The notes: a model not told the origin generated them from the sequence alone. Positions 22,783 through 35,184 are shown, numbered from the stretch's first letter. The stretch: DNA of 64,000 nucleotides from Medicago truncatula (GCF_003473485.1 NC_053048.1:49659755-49723754); one strand, 5' to 3'. Numbers and translations are program-made.

Positions 22783-25068
22783 TTAGCCTCCCAATATTTT
22801 ATTGGAATTCTTGGAATTCATTGACTAGGTCTAATTGAAGAGGAAACGCCATCTTGCTCAATTTCCACTGACTCCTGCTTAGCTTCAAAGTGCTTGCCGG
22901 CCACTGCAGCTTCCTTCTCTGGCAAAAGCTGTAGAGATGGTTCTTACCTAAGTGGATTGGGCAATAGGCGGTCACTTCAATAGTTGCTTATAAAAAAACT
23001 GTTATTGTTAACCTTCCCTCAATGGTTATTATTGTGAGCTTTAGAATTTAGATAGTCTGCACCACACATCTAAATCATTTTTTTAAACTAGCCGAGTAAA
23101 TGTATCATAATGTAAAAAAAAAATGTTGAATGATATATTAATTGCCATATTATGTTTTTTTATTTATTGTTCCTTACTCCCGTCTCTACTTAAGTAGACA
23201 TTCTATGCTTCTGCTCCTGCAGTCTGTCATTCCTTTTTACTGTGCTAAGATAGGGTCGAATCAAACTTGCAGAGATCAACTTTCCTGGAGTTGATATTTG
23301 ATTTTAGAAGTTTCATCCTTTATTTTTTAACAAGACGTATCAACGTCCAAGGAGAAATCTTCTATAAGCTCATTGTTAGGCGTGCCCGTGTCTAACAACA
23401 AGAGTTCTTTTGTTCAGATTCCAAAAGTACACGTTCACTAAATTGTGCCCGAGTCTAATATTGAAATGTCTTCTAGAGAGTTGCGTGGTCCTATTACAAT
23501 TTTTGGGGCTTTTGAGTTAGGGTTTTATAAGTAATCATATATGTAATACTCTCGTTGACACTAAAAAAAATGCAATATTGTTGCAAGGTTTTGCATCCAA
23601 GGTGCTTGTAGTAGCTGATCATTCCTATCATCTCCATAGTATGATTTTTTTTTATCATATTGAAGTTGCTTTTCCTTCGTTATGATTCTTTTCGTAGTTT
23701 TTCCATGTTGAATCTGTGTCCTTTCTTCTGGATCCTTTATCTATACTGTTGCGCATTATTTCCAACAAAATGGTATTGTATTTCTTGGCTTGGGTTGCTC
23801 GATTATAATGGCAACTATCAAGTACATAATTTTGTTGCTGGGGATTGTAACACCAGATTTATGTCAAGAGAGTTGTTCTTGCATGCATCGATTTGAACAA
23901 TAATATGCATTGTCATTGACAAAAGAGGAGAAACAATACGGTTGGTAAAGCTATGAGTCACGTTAATCTACACACATGTTACATACTTAAGGGAAATGAT
24001 AATAAGTATTATTAGAGTATTATTGTTTCAGAACCCACAACAAGTAACTTTTGCATAGAAAGTGGTGTAGCTATGATTTTGAATAGTATTTAACTTGTAT
24101 TTTTAGGATAAATTTTTCGTTTTATGGATATCTTAAACAATGACTTTAGGACACTTGTTAGCATGACCGAATACTTAAATACTTCTTCCGTTTCAAAATA
24201 CATGTCGCAATTTTGCAATGTGTATTATTCACATTCTTACTTTGACCATACTTTTTAACTAATATATAAATACAAATCAATATAAATATTAGCATATAAG
24301 ATGTTATTTGATTTGTCTCGATAAATTCAAAATATTAAATTTTTACAATTTTTTACTTTAAATAATTAAAGATATTAATGGTTAAAATTGTGTATCAGCA
24401 TGTGTGAAGTGTTTGACTGCGACATGTATTTTGATACCGAGAGAGTATGATTTTATAAATGTTCTCAAGGAGAGGTTTTTTTTTTTTTTTTGAAGAGGCT
24501 CGAGGAGAAGTTTGTTGTTATACTATGATCGGAGTTAGAGTAATATTATGAGCATGAGGGACATTCATATGAAACAACTAGAAAGCTTTGTGATTTATGC
24601 AAACAGGACTAAGTATACTCATTGAATAAGTTTCTTTATAGTTTGAAATAGTATTCCGGTAAATGGTACACAAGATTTGACTCGATTTTCCATGATAGTT
24701 ATGATGGTTGATTGTAGATTGACTATCACTTTCTAAAGCCACTCTATTAAAACTACTCTATAGCCCGCTGAAATGAGCAATTATAGTTACATAATTCTTT
24801 TGATTTGATGCAAACCGCGAATTGATACTTGCGTACTTTTACAAATTTGTTTATATAAATTTTTCTGTAAATTCATTGAACGGGCGAACCAAGATAAATA
24901 GGGGACGATGAAAAATAAGAAGAGGTAGAGCAGAAGATTAAAAAAAAAAAAAAAAAAAGGAAAACCTCCAATTCAGTTGTGCAGATACGATAAAAAAAAA
25001 AGTTAAAAAGAAAAGTGAATATCAAAAAATGTTATGATAAGTGTGCAGTAGTTTGATGTAGGTGGCTA
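22783..25068. other. Intergenic DNA between ELM1 and the MITE pair
   Basis: Includes the ELM1 3' UTR and a 78-codon frame at 23660-23896 with no recognisable domain. A Stowaway MITE lies at 24182-24445. The rest is AT-rich with poly-T and poly-A runs near 24477 and 24941. Confidence 0.5.
24182..24445. mobile_element. Stowaway MITE 2
   Basis: TA-flanked, 264 bp. Left end CTTCTTCCGTTTCAAAATAC, right end GTATTTTGATACCGAGAGAG, inverted to each other. Just inside, CATGTCGCA at the left pairs with TGCGACATG at the right. Older than copy 1, with several mismatches in the arms. Confidence 0.85.
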
Positions 25069-25077
25069 TTATATAAT

Positions 25078-25260
25078 GAGAAATGATATTTGTACATCCA
25101 TTTTGTGACAACTTTTTGACAACTCTCTATTTCATACTTACATTATGTTTTTATTCTCTCTCATTCTTTTTCTCTCTCCATTGTTTTTAACTAATAGAAA
25201 GATAGGAAAAAGAAGTTGTCATGATAGTTGTAAAAAATGGTTGTTCAAATATCACTACTC
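25078..25260. mobile_element. 183-bp-family Mutator-type MITE, copy 2 with perfect 9-bp duplication
   Basis: Exactly 183 bp. It starts GAGAAATGATATTTGTACAT and its inverted right end reads GAGTAGTGATATTTGAACAA. TTATATAAT directly flanks it on both sides (25069-25077 and 25261-25269), a perfect 9-bp target duplication. Nine bases points to the Mutator superfamily. Confidence 0.88.
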
Positions 25261-25297
25261 TTATATAATTCTTCTACTTTTCACACTATTAACTAAA

Positions 25298-25480
25298 GAA
25301 GATTGATATTTGTACATCTAATATTAGACAACTTTGGTGACAACCACTTTTCTCCTCTTGTGATTGGACAAAAACAATGAAGAGAGAAAGAAGAAGATAG
25401 AGAATAAAAACACATGTGAGTATGAGATATAGGATTGTTTCAAAAGTTGTCGAAAATTGATTGTAAAAATATCATTTTTC
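25298..25480. mobile_element. 183-bp-family Mutator-type MITE, copy 3, opposite orientation
   Basis: Also 183 bp and lying only 37 bp from copy 2, in the other orientation. Ends are GAAGATTGATATTTGTACAT and, inverted, GAAAAATGATATTTTTACAA. Flanks TTAACTAAA and ATAGCTAAA agree at 7 of 9 positions, an aged target duplication. Confidence 0.8.
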
Positions 25481-26394
25481 ATAGCTAAAAGGTTTGCTAC
25501 CTAATTAGAATCCCTAAAAATGTGGCTCAAACGGATTTGACCATTTCCCCCATGGACATGATGAATATCATTTGTTAAGCCGGTGCAATGGTGAGCTTTG
25601 CAGCAACCATTGATGTGAAGCACGACTATTGTATTGGACCAGAGTAAACCTAGATGCGACAAAGTAAGTCTTTTATTCTAGCCAATAGAAAACACATATA
25701 GGCATTTAGTGTTTTAGGTTTTTGTTTTCATAAATAAAATGTTGACACAATGAAATGGTGTTATGTAGCGGCAGTAGAGATAGGGGTGTTGGCGGTGGAG
25801 CTCGGTTGATCTAACAGCAAGAATAGTCAAGAACTATTCGCTATTTTTTTTATCTATTTTGTCTATCTTTCCCTTAATGGATAATACTATTTCTTTTTTT
25901 TGGTACAATGGATAATACTATTTCTTACGAATACTAAATGCAAGAAACTAACTAGCAGCTCCGTGTTTTCCGTGAAAGACTGAAATTATATTTTTTTTTG
26001 TTATATAAAAAATAATTGTAATAGTCAATTTCTATCTATCATGTGTTTCGTGTGTTCAATTCCCCGTACGAAATAGCATTGCTCTTCCCTTAAAAGAATA
26101 GCAAAATTAATACCATAATTAAAAAGATATTGAAATTAATTTTATCATATAAAGATGAAATAGATGAACTAAATACAATTTAATTCAAAAACAATGATTA
26201 CGCATGCAACCATAAATAAATTAATCTTTTTGCGATATATACAAATACTTGCCTTTCCTGCGATATGTTTGAAGATGAGCCACACTTGTTTCAAACATGC
26301 ATAAAAAACATATAACATGGAAGAGGGTTTGTGGACGGAGAATGAGAACGCAATTCGGATTGAATGAAGCTTTAAGAAGGTTTGTTTAATTTAT
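25481..26394. other. Intergenic DNA with one short direct-repeat insert
   Basis: No gene seen. The 20-bp direct repeat AATGGATAATACTATTTCTT at 25876-25895 and 25907-25926 flanks an 11-bp insert (TTTTTTGGTAC-like). Confidence 0.6.
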
Positions 26395-26830
26395 TGTTAA
26401 TTTTGCATAGTCAACGTCTTTCTTAATCTGTGACGCAGCTGTTGATAATCTGGAAGCAACAAAACGAGAAGGCACATGACAATGTGGAAATATCGGTACT
26501 ATCATCGGGATGTATATACTTCATGAGAATTGTTGCAAAATGAACTCGAGTTAGATGGTTTTCGACTATACAAAATACTGACACAGGAATAGTTGATCAA
26601 GAATGGAAAAATCGGAGAATGAAACTTTGAAGTGCAATATTGATGCAACTTTTGTCCATCAACATAACAATTTTGATACAGGAATGTGTATCCATATCGA
26701 AAGAGAAGAATCTATCCGAGCAAAGACATTACATAAACAACAATCTCCAAAAGAAGCTGAATCAACGAGTTTCGCAAACATCATAAATTGGTTACAAGAA
26801 TAAAGTTTTCGACGATTTACGACCAAACTA
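26395..26830 (+). pseudogene. RNase H-like (RVT_3) remnant of a LINE
   Basis: The frame at 26603-26803 begins near LKCNIDATFVHQHNNFDTGM and continues CIHIEREESIRAKTL and NIINWLQE. This matches the plant LINE-type RNase H motif in which the first catalytic Asp lies in CN-DAS/T and a conserved G-G-IR strand follows. Just upstream, in another frame near 26440-26480, an IWKQQNEK-like word matches the linker that normally precedes it. The frames are disrupted and no RT is present, so this is a dead fragment. Confidence 0.65.
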
Positions 26831-27126
26831 AATTGCAAAGCAGTAAATCACATCACCAGACACTAATACTATATTACTAAGATTGACTCGATTTTACATT
26901 ATTGTAAGACTTCCTTGAATATTTTATGAACTATAAGTATAAGGTAAGATAAGTTTTATAGACAAATAAACCTTGTTGTTCCAACATTATCCTTGATGAC
27001 ACAAAATAAGACTGTTTGTTACTTTCGAGTTTCAACAACAAAAATTCTTTTGAAAAGCTTTTTTTTTTTTTATTCAATTTGTAAATTGCAATAAAAAATA
27101 AATTAAAATTAAAATATTAAAATATA

Positions 27127-28155
27127 GGTTTAAATGTGTGTTTAGTCCCTGCACTTTCGCCCAGTTTTGGCATTGGTCCCTACGCTTTTTTTTGTTTGGC
27201 ATTAGTCCCTGCACTTTCTAAAACTTTTGGCTTTAGTCCTTCCGTTAACTTTCCGTTAAAAAAAAAAAACCAAAACTAACGGTGTGCCACGTGGCACACT
27301 AAAAACAAAAAAAAATCAATTTTTAATTATTATTTAATTCATTATTTTTTTACTTAAAAATATCATTAGTCCCTGCACTTTCAGCATTTTTTTATATTAG
27401 TCCCTGCACTTTGGTATTAATCCTTGAACTTTTTTTAAAAAAAAAAAAAATACTTTCAATCAAATTATTATGTTTTAATTATTGTTTTGTTCATTATTTT
27501 TATTGAGAATAATCATAAAAAAATAAAATCAAAAAATCTTTGTTAAAAAAAATTAAGTAGTAATTGTATTACATTGCAAATGGAAATTGTATCGTATTAA
27601 CACCGTAACAATAGATAAAAATCAACAAAGAAGATGGAAATTAAATTGCACTTTGGATTTTTTGTTACGGTGTTAATACGATACAATTTCCATTTGCAAT
27701 GTTATACAATTATTACTTAATTTTTTTAACAAAGATTTTTTGATTTTATTTTTTTATGATTATTCTCAATAAAAATAATGAACAAAACAATAATTAAAAC
27801 ATAATAATTTCATTGAAAGTATTTAAAAAAAAAAGAAGAAGTTCAAGGACTAATACCAAAGTGTAGGGACTAATATCAAAAAATGCTGAAAGTGCAGGGA
27901 CTAATGATATTTTTAAGTAAAAAAATAATGAATAAAATAATAATTATATTTTATTTTTTTTTATTTTTTAGTGTGCCACGTGGCGTGTCATGATTGGGCC
28001 ACGTGGCACACCGTTAGTTTTGGTTTTTTTTTTTTAACGGAAGGACTAAAGCCAAAAGTTTTAGAAAGTGCAGGGACCAATGCCAAACAAAAAAAAGCGT
28101 AGGGATCAATGCCAAAACTAGGCGAAAGTGCAGGGACTAAACACACATTTAAGCC
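27127..28155. mobile_element. Foldback Mutator-like element upstream of DCP1
   Basis: 1029 bp made of two long inverted arms of about 480 bp. The left arm starts GGTTTAAATGTGTGTTTAGT and the right arm, read inverted, GGCTTAAATGTGTGTTTAGT. Flanks TAAAATATA (27118-27126 and 28156-28164) form a perfect 9-bp target duplication, pointing to the Mutator group. The arms hold short repeats of the AGTCCCTGCACTTT type. There is no transposase frame, so it is non-autonomous. CACGTG G-boxes lie at 27288, 27977 and 28000. It ends 218 bases before the DCP1 start codon. Confidence 0.92.
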
Positions 28156-28373
28156 TAAAATATATAAGTGTGTCAATGGTGGAAGCATTTTTTTCGGTCG
28201 AAGCATATTCAACTTTCATTTTCATTCATTCACCAAATGAATCGAGTTAGGTTTTTTTGTTTAGAGTGAGTGAGACTACTCAAGTCAAAATTCTTTTCTT
28301 CTTCTTCTTCTACTTCCTCTTCTTCTCTCGAGTCAAGTTTCTTCTCTGAGTAAGTGTTTCGAACTCAAAAACA

Positions 28374-31300
28374 ATGTCTCAGACTAAGAAATTAACGCCG
28401 AATCTGGATCAACACAGCACGAAGATGCTCAATCTCACTGTGCTCCAACGCATGGATCCATTCATCGATGAGATTCTCTTCACCGCCGCACATGTTTCCT
28501 TCTATGATTTCAACATCGAAACTAATCAGTGGAGTCGCAAAGATGTTGAAGGATCTCTGTTTGTTGTTAAGAGGTAATTGATTACTTTATTATCTATGTT
28601 ACTTTGATTTGTATATAATTGGATCTTGTTTTGATTGTTGTGATTTTTGTTCAGGAATGCTCAACCGCGGTTTCAGTTTATTGTGATGAATCGTCGAAAT
28701 ACAGGTTCAGATTTGTGTTTGTTAATTCCGTTGTTGAAATTATAGTTTTTTTTCAGATTTGTTATAAGGATCGGTTATAGTTTAGATCATGCGTTTCTGA
28801 ATTCTGATTGCATTGAACTGAATGCTAATTAATTGTTGAATTAATTTCTGAATGCTAATTACTATTAATTCTATGATAGATAATTGAATGAAAGTGGATA
28901 GAGTTTTTTTTTAAATATATAGATCAAACAATTTGTGTTGTGTGTGATGTTATTATCTGCAGATGTAGATTTATTCTAAAATTGTTGTTACAATGAGATA
29001 TTTTACTGCGTGGAGCAGTGTTTTCAAATGGCTGCTATAGTGTAGCGGAATTTAAAATCGCTTTTGTTCTGCAATGCACAATTTGGCACGAAGTGTTGTT
29101 TAATAGCTAGCTGTTGTGGCGCGAAAGCACCGTATCTTGGTGGAATTAGAACAAGCCTATATACAACAATGGTGTATGTCCAAATATGTGCCATCTATTC
29201 CGCAATTTGGTGTATTGTTCCTCAATGCACTATTTGGAATGTGAAGTGTTATTTAATTTAATACAGCTGTAGTGGCGCGAAAGCACCATAGCCTTGTGGA
29301 ATTAGAACAAACCTCTATTTTCCACGATCCGCAATTTACAACACCGGTGTATGTATGAATTTGTGCCATCTATTCCCTACTTGATTACTTTCTATGTGAT
29401 GTTTATTATGACAGATAATCTGGTGGAGAATCTTTTGGATTTTGAGTATGAACTGAAAAAGCCATACTTGTTATATCGGAATGCGTCGCAAGAAGTTAAT
29501 GGTATATGGTTTTACAATCCAGAAGAATGTGAAGAAGTTGCAAATCTCTTTAATAGGTATGTTAGTTTTCCCAAGTCAAGCTATTTATGCAGTGTTTTTC
29601 CATGTTTGTTTATGCTGTGGTGTGTTGTTAAATAGCCGGTATAGCGGCGCTATACCGATATAGCATAGCGGAATTTGAACATACTGCTATCGTTCTGTGA
29701 TACACCATTAAGTAGTATAAAATGTTAACGGGTAGAGATTACAGTGGCACTATAACACTATTACACAACGTAATTTGAAAAATCCTCTATTTTTCGCTTT
29801 TCGTAATCGACAACACCTGCCGTGTAATCAAAATGCAGGCCACCTATTTGCTACTAATATATATATTTTGCCAAATCAAATTTGCAGGATTCTTAATGCA
29901 TACCCAAAGGCACTTCCAAATGCAACGATGTCTTCAAACAAAAGGTGAGGGTTCTTAGAAAGTTATGAAATCTTAAATGTATGTTTGGTTCCACTTTTAG
30001 TGGGGGTAAAATTGATTCTATTTTGAAATATTTGGTCGCTCTCAAGTAGAATTGATTTTCCTTCTTGAATTGATTCTAACATGAAGCTAGAATCTGGAAT
30101 TTTTTATAACATGAAGCTAGAAGCTGGAATTTTTAAGCTGGACTCAGATTTATTGTTCAATTCACTTTTCAATGTATGTATCCAAACATAAATTACTTTA
30201 CCTCCAAGACACTTTTAGCCAAAATCAATTTATTTAAATATTACTTTTCATCTGAATGTGCTGCCAGTTACCTATATGTTAATGATTCCAAAGTACATTA
30301 TTTTTGTTATTCTGTATGTGATGAATGTGATATCAAACCGAGAAATAACTTTGATAAAAATATTCATTGAAAAGGTTGATTTGCTTGTTCAAACTTCAAA
30401 ACTCACTATTTATCAATTTGATACTCCCACTTTGCTTTACAAGTCATTTACTATTGCATGTTATGCCTGATGTTTTTATCCTCTGTAGTGAGTTTGAGGA
30501 ACATGACCAAGTGTCAGCCATAAATGAAAGCGCTATCGAGACGTCTTCTGCTGCTGTTGCTGCAACTGATGCTGTTGAAGATTCTGTATTCACAAATTTC
30601 TTCAATGTATGTTTTCTAGTTGTATACCGATTTTCCTGTCTTTTTGCTGAATACTTATGCAATGTCAATTTTAAGTTTGGTTTTTCATTTTATGATTATA
30701 TGATGTCTCTGGCTTTAGAAACTTTTGATTTCAATTGTTGCAGACATGTAAGATTACTGGACCTTATGCTTCAAATGTAGAAAGTTTTCACCAGCCCTAC
30801 CATTCTGCAAGTGTCACTTCTACTGTTCCTGGTGGTTTTTTGTCTCCTGTACCTTCTATTCAAATACCTTCTACCTCTCTTGAAACAATCAACAGTGGCA
30901 CTCAGGTCACTAATCTTGTTAAGCCTTCTACTTTTCTTGCATCCAACTCCTTATTACCATTAATACCACCTATTTCTTCACCCATGCCACCTAGTGCAGC
31001 TGTTCATCATACCCAGAATCTGCCACGCCAATACGGCACTCCGCTGCTCCAACCCTTCCCACCACCTAATCCCCCTTCTTCTCTTACCCCCATTTCCAGC
31101 TCTATGCCAAATAGACCGGTTATCAGCAGGGATAAAGTCCGCGATGCACTTGTATCACTGGTTCAGGTACTTCATGGTCTTACTATCTTAGTTTTGTTCC
31201 CTTTGTTGCTTGAGCATTGATAAAATTTATTAATATTATTGTAATTTTAGGTTGTTACTCCCTCCGTACCAAAATGAGTGACCTAGTTGACTGTTTTACA

Positions 31301-31854
31301 TATGCCAATGCACAGTTTTGACCTTTAATATATTTAATTTTTTTTTTTTTGTTAGAAAAGAAATCTGCTACCATTTATCTTTATATATTGGTAGAAAAAT
31401 ATGGTTAAAGTGTGTTATGTGAATAGTGCACATAGTCAAACTAGTTCATTTATTTTGGGTGGGAGGGGGTAATTGTTAGTCAGTTATTATGAGAGATCTG
31501 TGATTGGGAAATAAGATGGCAAGACCATAAAGGAAGAATTTTATGAATATGACGGTTGATCACTTCATTTTTATTACAAGTGTGAAATTAGATTGGTGGT
31601 ATGAAGTTTTATAGTTTTCCATAATTGTATAGCTTCATGTGTTTTCTGTGCCATCTTGTTACAAAATAGAACGTCAGTATAGGGTGGTGAAATGATGAAC
31701 GTATATGTTTTTGTTTTACCATTTATTTGGAATGCTTACAAATTTTTGTTCTGGTATTTCTAAATGTTTCCCTAATAACGATATTTTCTTGTGCCAGGAT
31801 GATAAATTCATTGACATGATGTTCCAGACATTATTGAAGATGCATAATTCATGA
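28374..31854 (+). CDS. DCP1: mRNA-decapping factor DCP1, 348 aa
   Basis: Seven exons (28374-28573, 28655-28704, 29415-29556, 29888-29944, 30489-30606, 30744-31166, 31798-31854) join in frame to 348 residues. Residues about 10-140 form the EVH1-like DCP1 domain: LNLTVLQRMDPFIDEILFTA, then VSFYDFNIETNQWSRKDVEG, SLFVVKRNAQPRFQFIVMNR, and VNGIWFYNPEECEEVANLFN. The middle is a disordered Ser/Pro-rich linker with PFPPPNPP-type runs. The C-terminus (DKVRDALVSLVQDDKFIDMM through KMHNS) matches the short helix that makes DCP1 trimers. DCP1 activates DCP2, which removes the m7G cap before 5'-3' decay in cytoplasmic P-bodies; this is known of the family. The leader is CT-rich (TTCTTCTTCTTC). Introns 2 and 3 carry repeated GCGGAATTT-type sequence, intron 4 a MITE and intron 6 a Stowaway. 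Length is near the Arabidopsis protein. Confidence 0.95.
28995..29350. repeat. Two tandem 150-bp repeats in DCP1 intron 2
   Basis: Words such as GCAATGCACAATTTGG, GTGGCGCGAAAGCACC, GTGGAATTAGAACAA and GTGCCATCTATTCC occur twice, about 180 bp apart. The block resembles a common legume TAGCGGAATTTG repeat. A third diverged copy is in intron 3 (29622-29855). Confidence 0.65.
29622..29855. repeat. Related TAGCGGC repeat in DCP1 intron 3
   Basis: The stretch from GTTGTTAAATAGCCGGTATA onwards has the word pattern (AGCATAGCGGAATTTGAA, TGATACACCATT, CTATTTTTCG) of the intron 2 repeats. Probably a MITE or its remnant; ends not resolved. Confidence 0.5.
29972..30250. mobile_element. MITE with TATGTTTGG ends in DCP1 intron 4
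   Basis: Left end has ATGTATGTTTGGTTCCACTT with AAAATTGATTCT inside. The right end has ATGTATCCAAACATAAATTA and AAAATCAATTTA, the inverse. An internal 16-bp word, ACATGAAGCTAGAA, is repeated. No coding frame. A relative lies in RRM gene intron 1. Confidence 0.55.
31258..31469. mobile_element. Stowaway MITE 3 in DCP1 intron 6
   Basis: TA-flanked, 212 bp. Left end CTCCCTCCGTACCAAAATGA with CTAGTTGAC inside; right end has GTCAAACTAG and then ATTTTGGGTGGGAGGGGG, the inverse. It sits wholly in the last intron. Confidence 0.85.
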
Positions 31855-32499
31855 GTAATCGAACATCAAAAGGTTGGGCGAATACAGCATATAAACTTAG
31901 TTCTGTATATGGTAGTTGCTCTCCAACACATCTGACTCGACTATGGCATGTTTTGTGTAACTTCAGTCTAGTCGTTTTTATTTTATTTTTGTCTTTTACT
32001 CCTGTCACAACTTAGCATATCTTCTGATCTATTCCGCAATACATCGTCAAATTATAGTGCATTAATACACAGTATCCTTACCTTTACCTTTGAATTTATG
32101 TATGTATACGTGGATAGTAATGAAAGAAAACAAGGATTAAAAATATTAAATAATTTTAATTTTATAAATTGATTACTGTCCATGTGTACACGCAAAAATC
32201 TATGGTAAAAATATGCTCGTGTATTCTTCACTTCGAAACTCTTCTTTTGAAGTTCTTCGCTTCTAAACTCTAGTACTATATCATAGAAATTGCCATATGT
32301 GGTTGAACAATGTTCAATAAGTACTTTCCTGTCGGTTTTCTCCTTACACTTCGTGGTACTTGTGCTATTGGCACAAACGTGGAGGTTTTATCGGTTTTCT
32401 TTATAATATTTGGATTTTGGATTTTATTTTGGAAAATCTAGTCATAGGCATCCATTCAAAGGATGTCGTGCAATGTTTTTCGTCCCTATATAAATAAAA
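31855..32499. other. DCP1 3' flank, nothing else recognised
   Basis: 3' UTR-like sequence and AT-rich DNA without a gene-like frame. Confidence 0.5.
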
Positions 32500-32974
32500 G
32501 GGTTAAATATGTTTTTGTCTCTATAAATATATCAACTTTTCGTTTTAATTCCTCTAAAATTTTCCTTCAACTTTTAGTCCCTATAAAATTTTCAATCTCT
32601 ACTTTTAGTCCCTATTTTTAATTTAATTTTTGTATTTTTTATTGAAATTGTGCAGAAATGTGTAAAATATTCTTAAAAAATTAGAATTTTTTTTATCAAA
32701 AACAGAAATTAAATATGAATTTTTAACCTTAAAAAATATATAAATTCATGTTTTTTTAAAAAAATTCTTTTTTTTTTTAGTGATTCTTATAATATTATGA
32801 ATTTTTTTTGCAAAATTTATTTAAAGGTATGAATTTTATATATCAGTTTACTTAAAAGGAATGACCAAAAGTGAAAATGAAAAGTTTTAGAGGGGCTAAA
32901 AGTCGAAGAAATTTTTTAGAGGGACTGAAATGAAAAGTAGGCATATTTATAGGGATCAAAAACATATTTAATCC
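32500..32974. mobile_element. Small foldback Mutator-like MITE
   Basis: 475 bp with inverted ends GGGTTAAATATGTTTTTGTC and GGATTAAATATGTTTTTGAT. TTTTAGTCCCTATAAA-type words occur in both arms. Flanks TAAATAAAA and TAAGCAAAA agree at 7 of 9 places, an aged 9-bp duplication. Same general type as the element at 27127. Confidence 0.8.
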
Positions 32975-32984
32975 TAAGCAAAAA

Positions 32985-33156
32985 GAGAAATGATATTTGA
33001 AGAACCATTTTTTAACAACTTTTTTATCATATTCACATTATGTTTTTACCTTATCTATTGTTTTGGTTTGTGTCAATACCTCATTTTTTTTTTTAATATA
33101 AAATTTCGATTGTCTAAAATTTTGTTATATAAACGAATGTTCAAATAACACAACTC
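32985..33156. mobile_element. 183-bp-family Mutator-type MITE, copy 4
   Basis: Starts GAGAAATGATATTTGAAGAA; inverted right end GAGTTGTGTTATTTGAACAT. Flanks AAGCAAAAA and AAACAAAAA match 8 of 9. It lies ten bases from the previous element, so its left flank overlaps that element's right flank. Confidence 0.8.
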
Positions 33157-34554
33157 AAACAAAAAACAATGTATTATCAAATAAAAAGGTCTTTAATCAA
33201 TGTTGCAAGGATTATCAAATGATTGACTAAATTATTTAAAAAGTTGTTATAGTAGAACTGTAGAAGATGGTAAAAAAAACTAAATGCACAATTTCATTTT
33301 TCAATTTTAAAAATACATCTTAATTTTGTTTTCTTCACATGCTCCTTTCATTAGATGTGATCTTATTTAAAACTGTAAGACATTCATTCATTTGTTTTGA
33401 AAGACAGGTAGACATGAAAAATAGTGACGAATGCCGGTGCAAAGTGACGAAGCACTTCTCTTGTTTGGATCACCAAAGAAATAGAAGAGAAAGCCTTAAT
33501 CAACATGGGTTCCACAAATTTTCTCTTCAACCTTAAACCGCGAAGAAAGCTTCACATTTTCATCTGTTTCCTTTTTTGTATTCTTTGTCTGCAAACCATG
33601 AAAGTATTTTCATTTTTCCCATCTAGCATAGAACCGTTTTTTCTGTTGCAAAGACCTGACAACTTTATTTTTTCTCAAAATAATCTCCTTGTATCTATCC
33701 CATCGAAGGAAACGGTGATCCCTCCCTTGCTTCTCTACAAATTCTTCGTTCTTTTGAGGCATTAAAAATTGAGAAGAAACTTGAGTGGATTTTTAATATA
33801 TTTATCTCTGGCTTCTTAAAAAAATACTCGTCTTTTATATTATTTTTTTGTCAACTCGTCTTTAATATATTAATCAATAATTGTGTTTATTTTATGCCGA
33901 ATACTTTCCTTTTTAAATTTGTTTAAAGATTTAAAGAATATGCATTGTCATAATAAATCAATTTTATACTGACATCAAATAATAATTTACTATTTTACCA
34001 CATCACCCCGCTCTTGAAAGTGTGTATTTTAAAATTATGGTGTTATGTCGAAAAAAATGAAGATATTTCATTTGATGTTAATGTAAATTGATTTACACTT
34101 GCATAGCATTCCTAATGAAATAAAATAAAATAAAATAAAATTAATTTTTTTAATCTTAATATGAAAATCGTTGTGTAAAAGCCTTACAATTATATTATAT
34201 TTATAAAAAAAATTGGATTTAAAAAATTTGTACCATCATTGTAAATTTGTTTTACATTAACATTCAATAAAAATATACTCTTTTGACGGATCGCTCCCAA
34301 TTTTATTTTGGCATAAAAACATCATTTCACTTTTACTAGTTTAATTTAAAATTGAGGGTTTCCTGAAGAAATAAAAGTTATATTTCACGCGCAACTATAG
34401 AGGTTAAGCACTCATTCCGTGTAAGACCGTGATAAATTGCAAAACTCATGAAATTTAACAATGTTGTATTACAAAAGATAGATTTAAATTCATGACTTAC
34501 TATGACTAAGCTTCAAGAGATGTATTACCATCTATCTATGGTCGAATGTCAGTA
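33157..34554. other. Intergenic DNA with a possible small membrane-protein frame
   Basis: A frame at 33505-33765 (86 codons) begins MGSTNFLFNLKPRRKLHIFI, with a basic stretch followed by an 18-residue hydrophobic segment, like a signal anchor. No family is recognised and no intron signals were traced, so it may be a fragment of a type II membrane protein gene or chance. A short direct-repeat insert (ACTCGTCTTT-ATAT at 33826 and 33854) is also present. The rest is AT-rich. Confidence 0.35.
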
Positions 34555-35184
34555 TTAGGGATAGAAATATGTTAGGTCGAGTTAGGTTTTGCAAGGCCTG
34601 AGCCTGGCTTGCCAATTTTTTTAAAAGCCTAAACCTAGCCTGCGGCCTGTCATAGGCTTACTTTTTAGGCATGAGCCTGGCCTTCTGAAAGCCTGATACG
34701 GCCTGCTAACTTGTTTAAAAGCTTGTTTCATATCAACATCTTAAAATAAGCAATGTGATATAAGTTTAAATAGACTAGCGAACTAATATATCAATTAGAT
34801 TAAACTCTCTTTTGATAATCAACATGAAATTTTAAAGAATTTGACTATATATTGTATCACATTTCAATTCTAGTTTATAATAATACATATAAATATGCAA
34901 AAAATTAATGTAGACTAATAAACATAAATTACTGAAACAGTTAACATATTTTTATTTTAATTCAAAGTACAAAATATAATATAATAATAAATAAAATTAT
35001 CCATATTTATTTAAATAGGCCTAAGAGGTTTTTTGAGTGGCCTTTGGCCTGGTCTTTTAAGCTAAATAGGCTTGTAAAAAAGTCTAGGCCTTCTCTATTT
35101 AAAAAAAAAGTCTAGTCTGATCTGGCCTGTTGTAGGCTAGACCGTAGGCCCTTGTAGGTTGGCCTGACATATTCTCATCCCTAA
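34555..35184. mobile_element. hAT-like MITE with GGCCTG-rich arms
   Basis: 630 bp. Left end TTAGGGATAGAAATATGTTA and, inverted from the right, TTAGGGATGAGAATATGTCA. Both arms are packed with AGGCCT/GGCCTG words. TCAGTA flanks both sides (34549-34554 and 35185-35190) as the core of a 6-8 bp duplication. No transposase frame. Confidence 0.8.

Noticed and set aside
30176-30668. Frames of 64-137 codons within DCP1
   Set aside because: They run through intron 4 or read through the exon 5 donor; the spliced frame explains the coding part.
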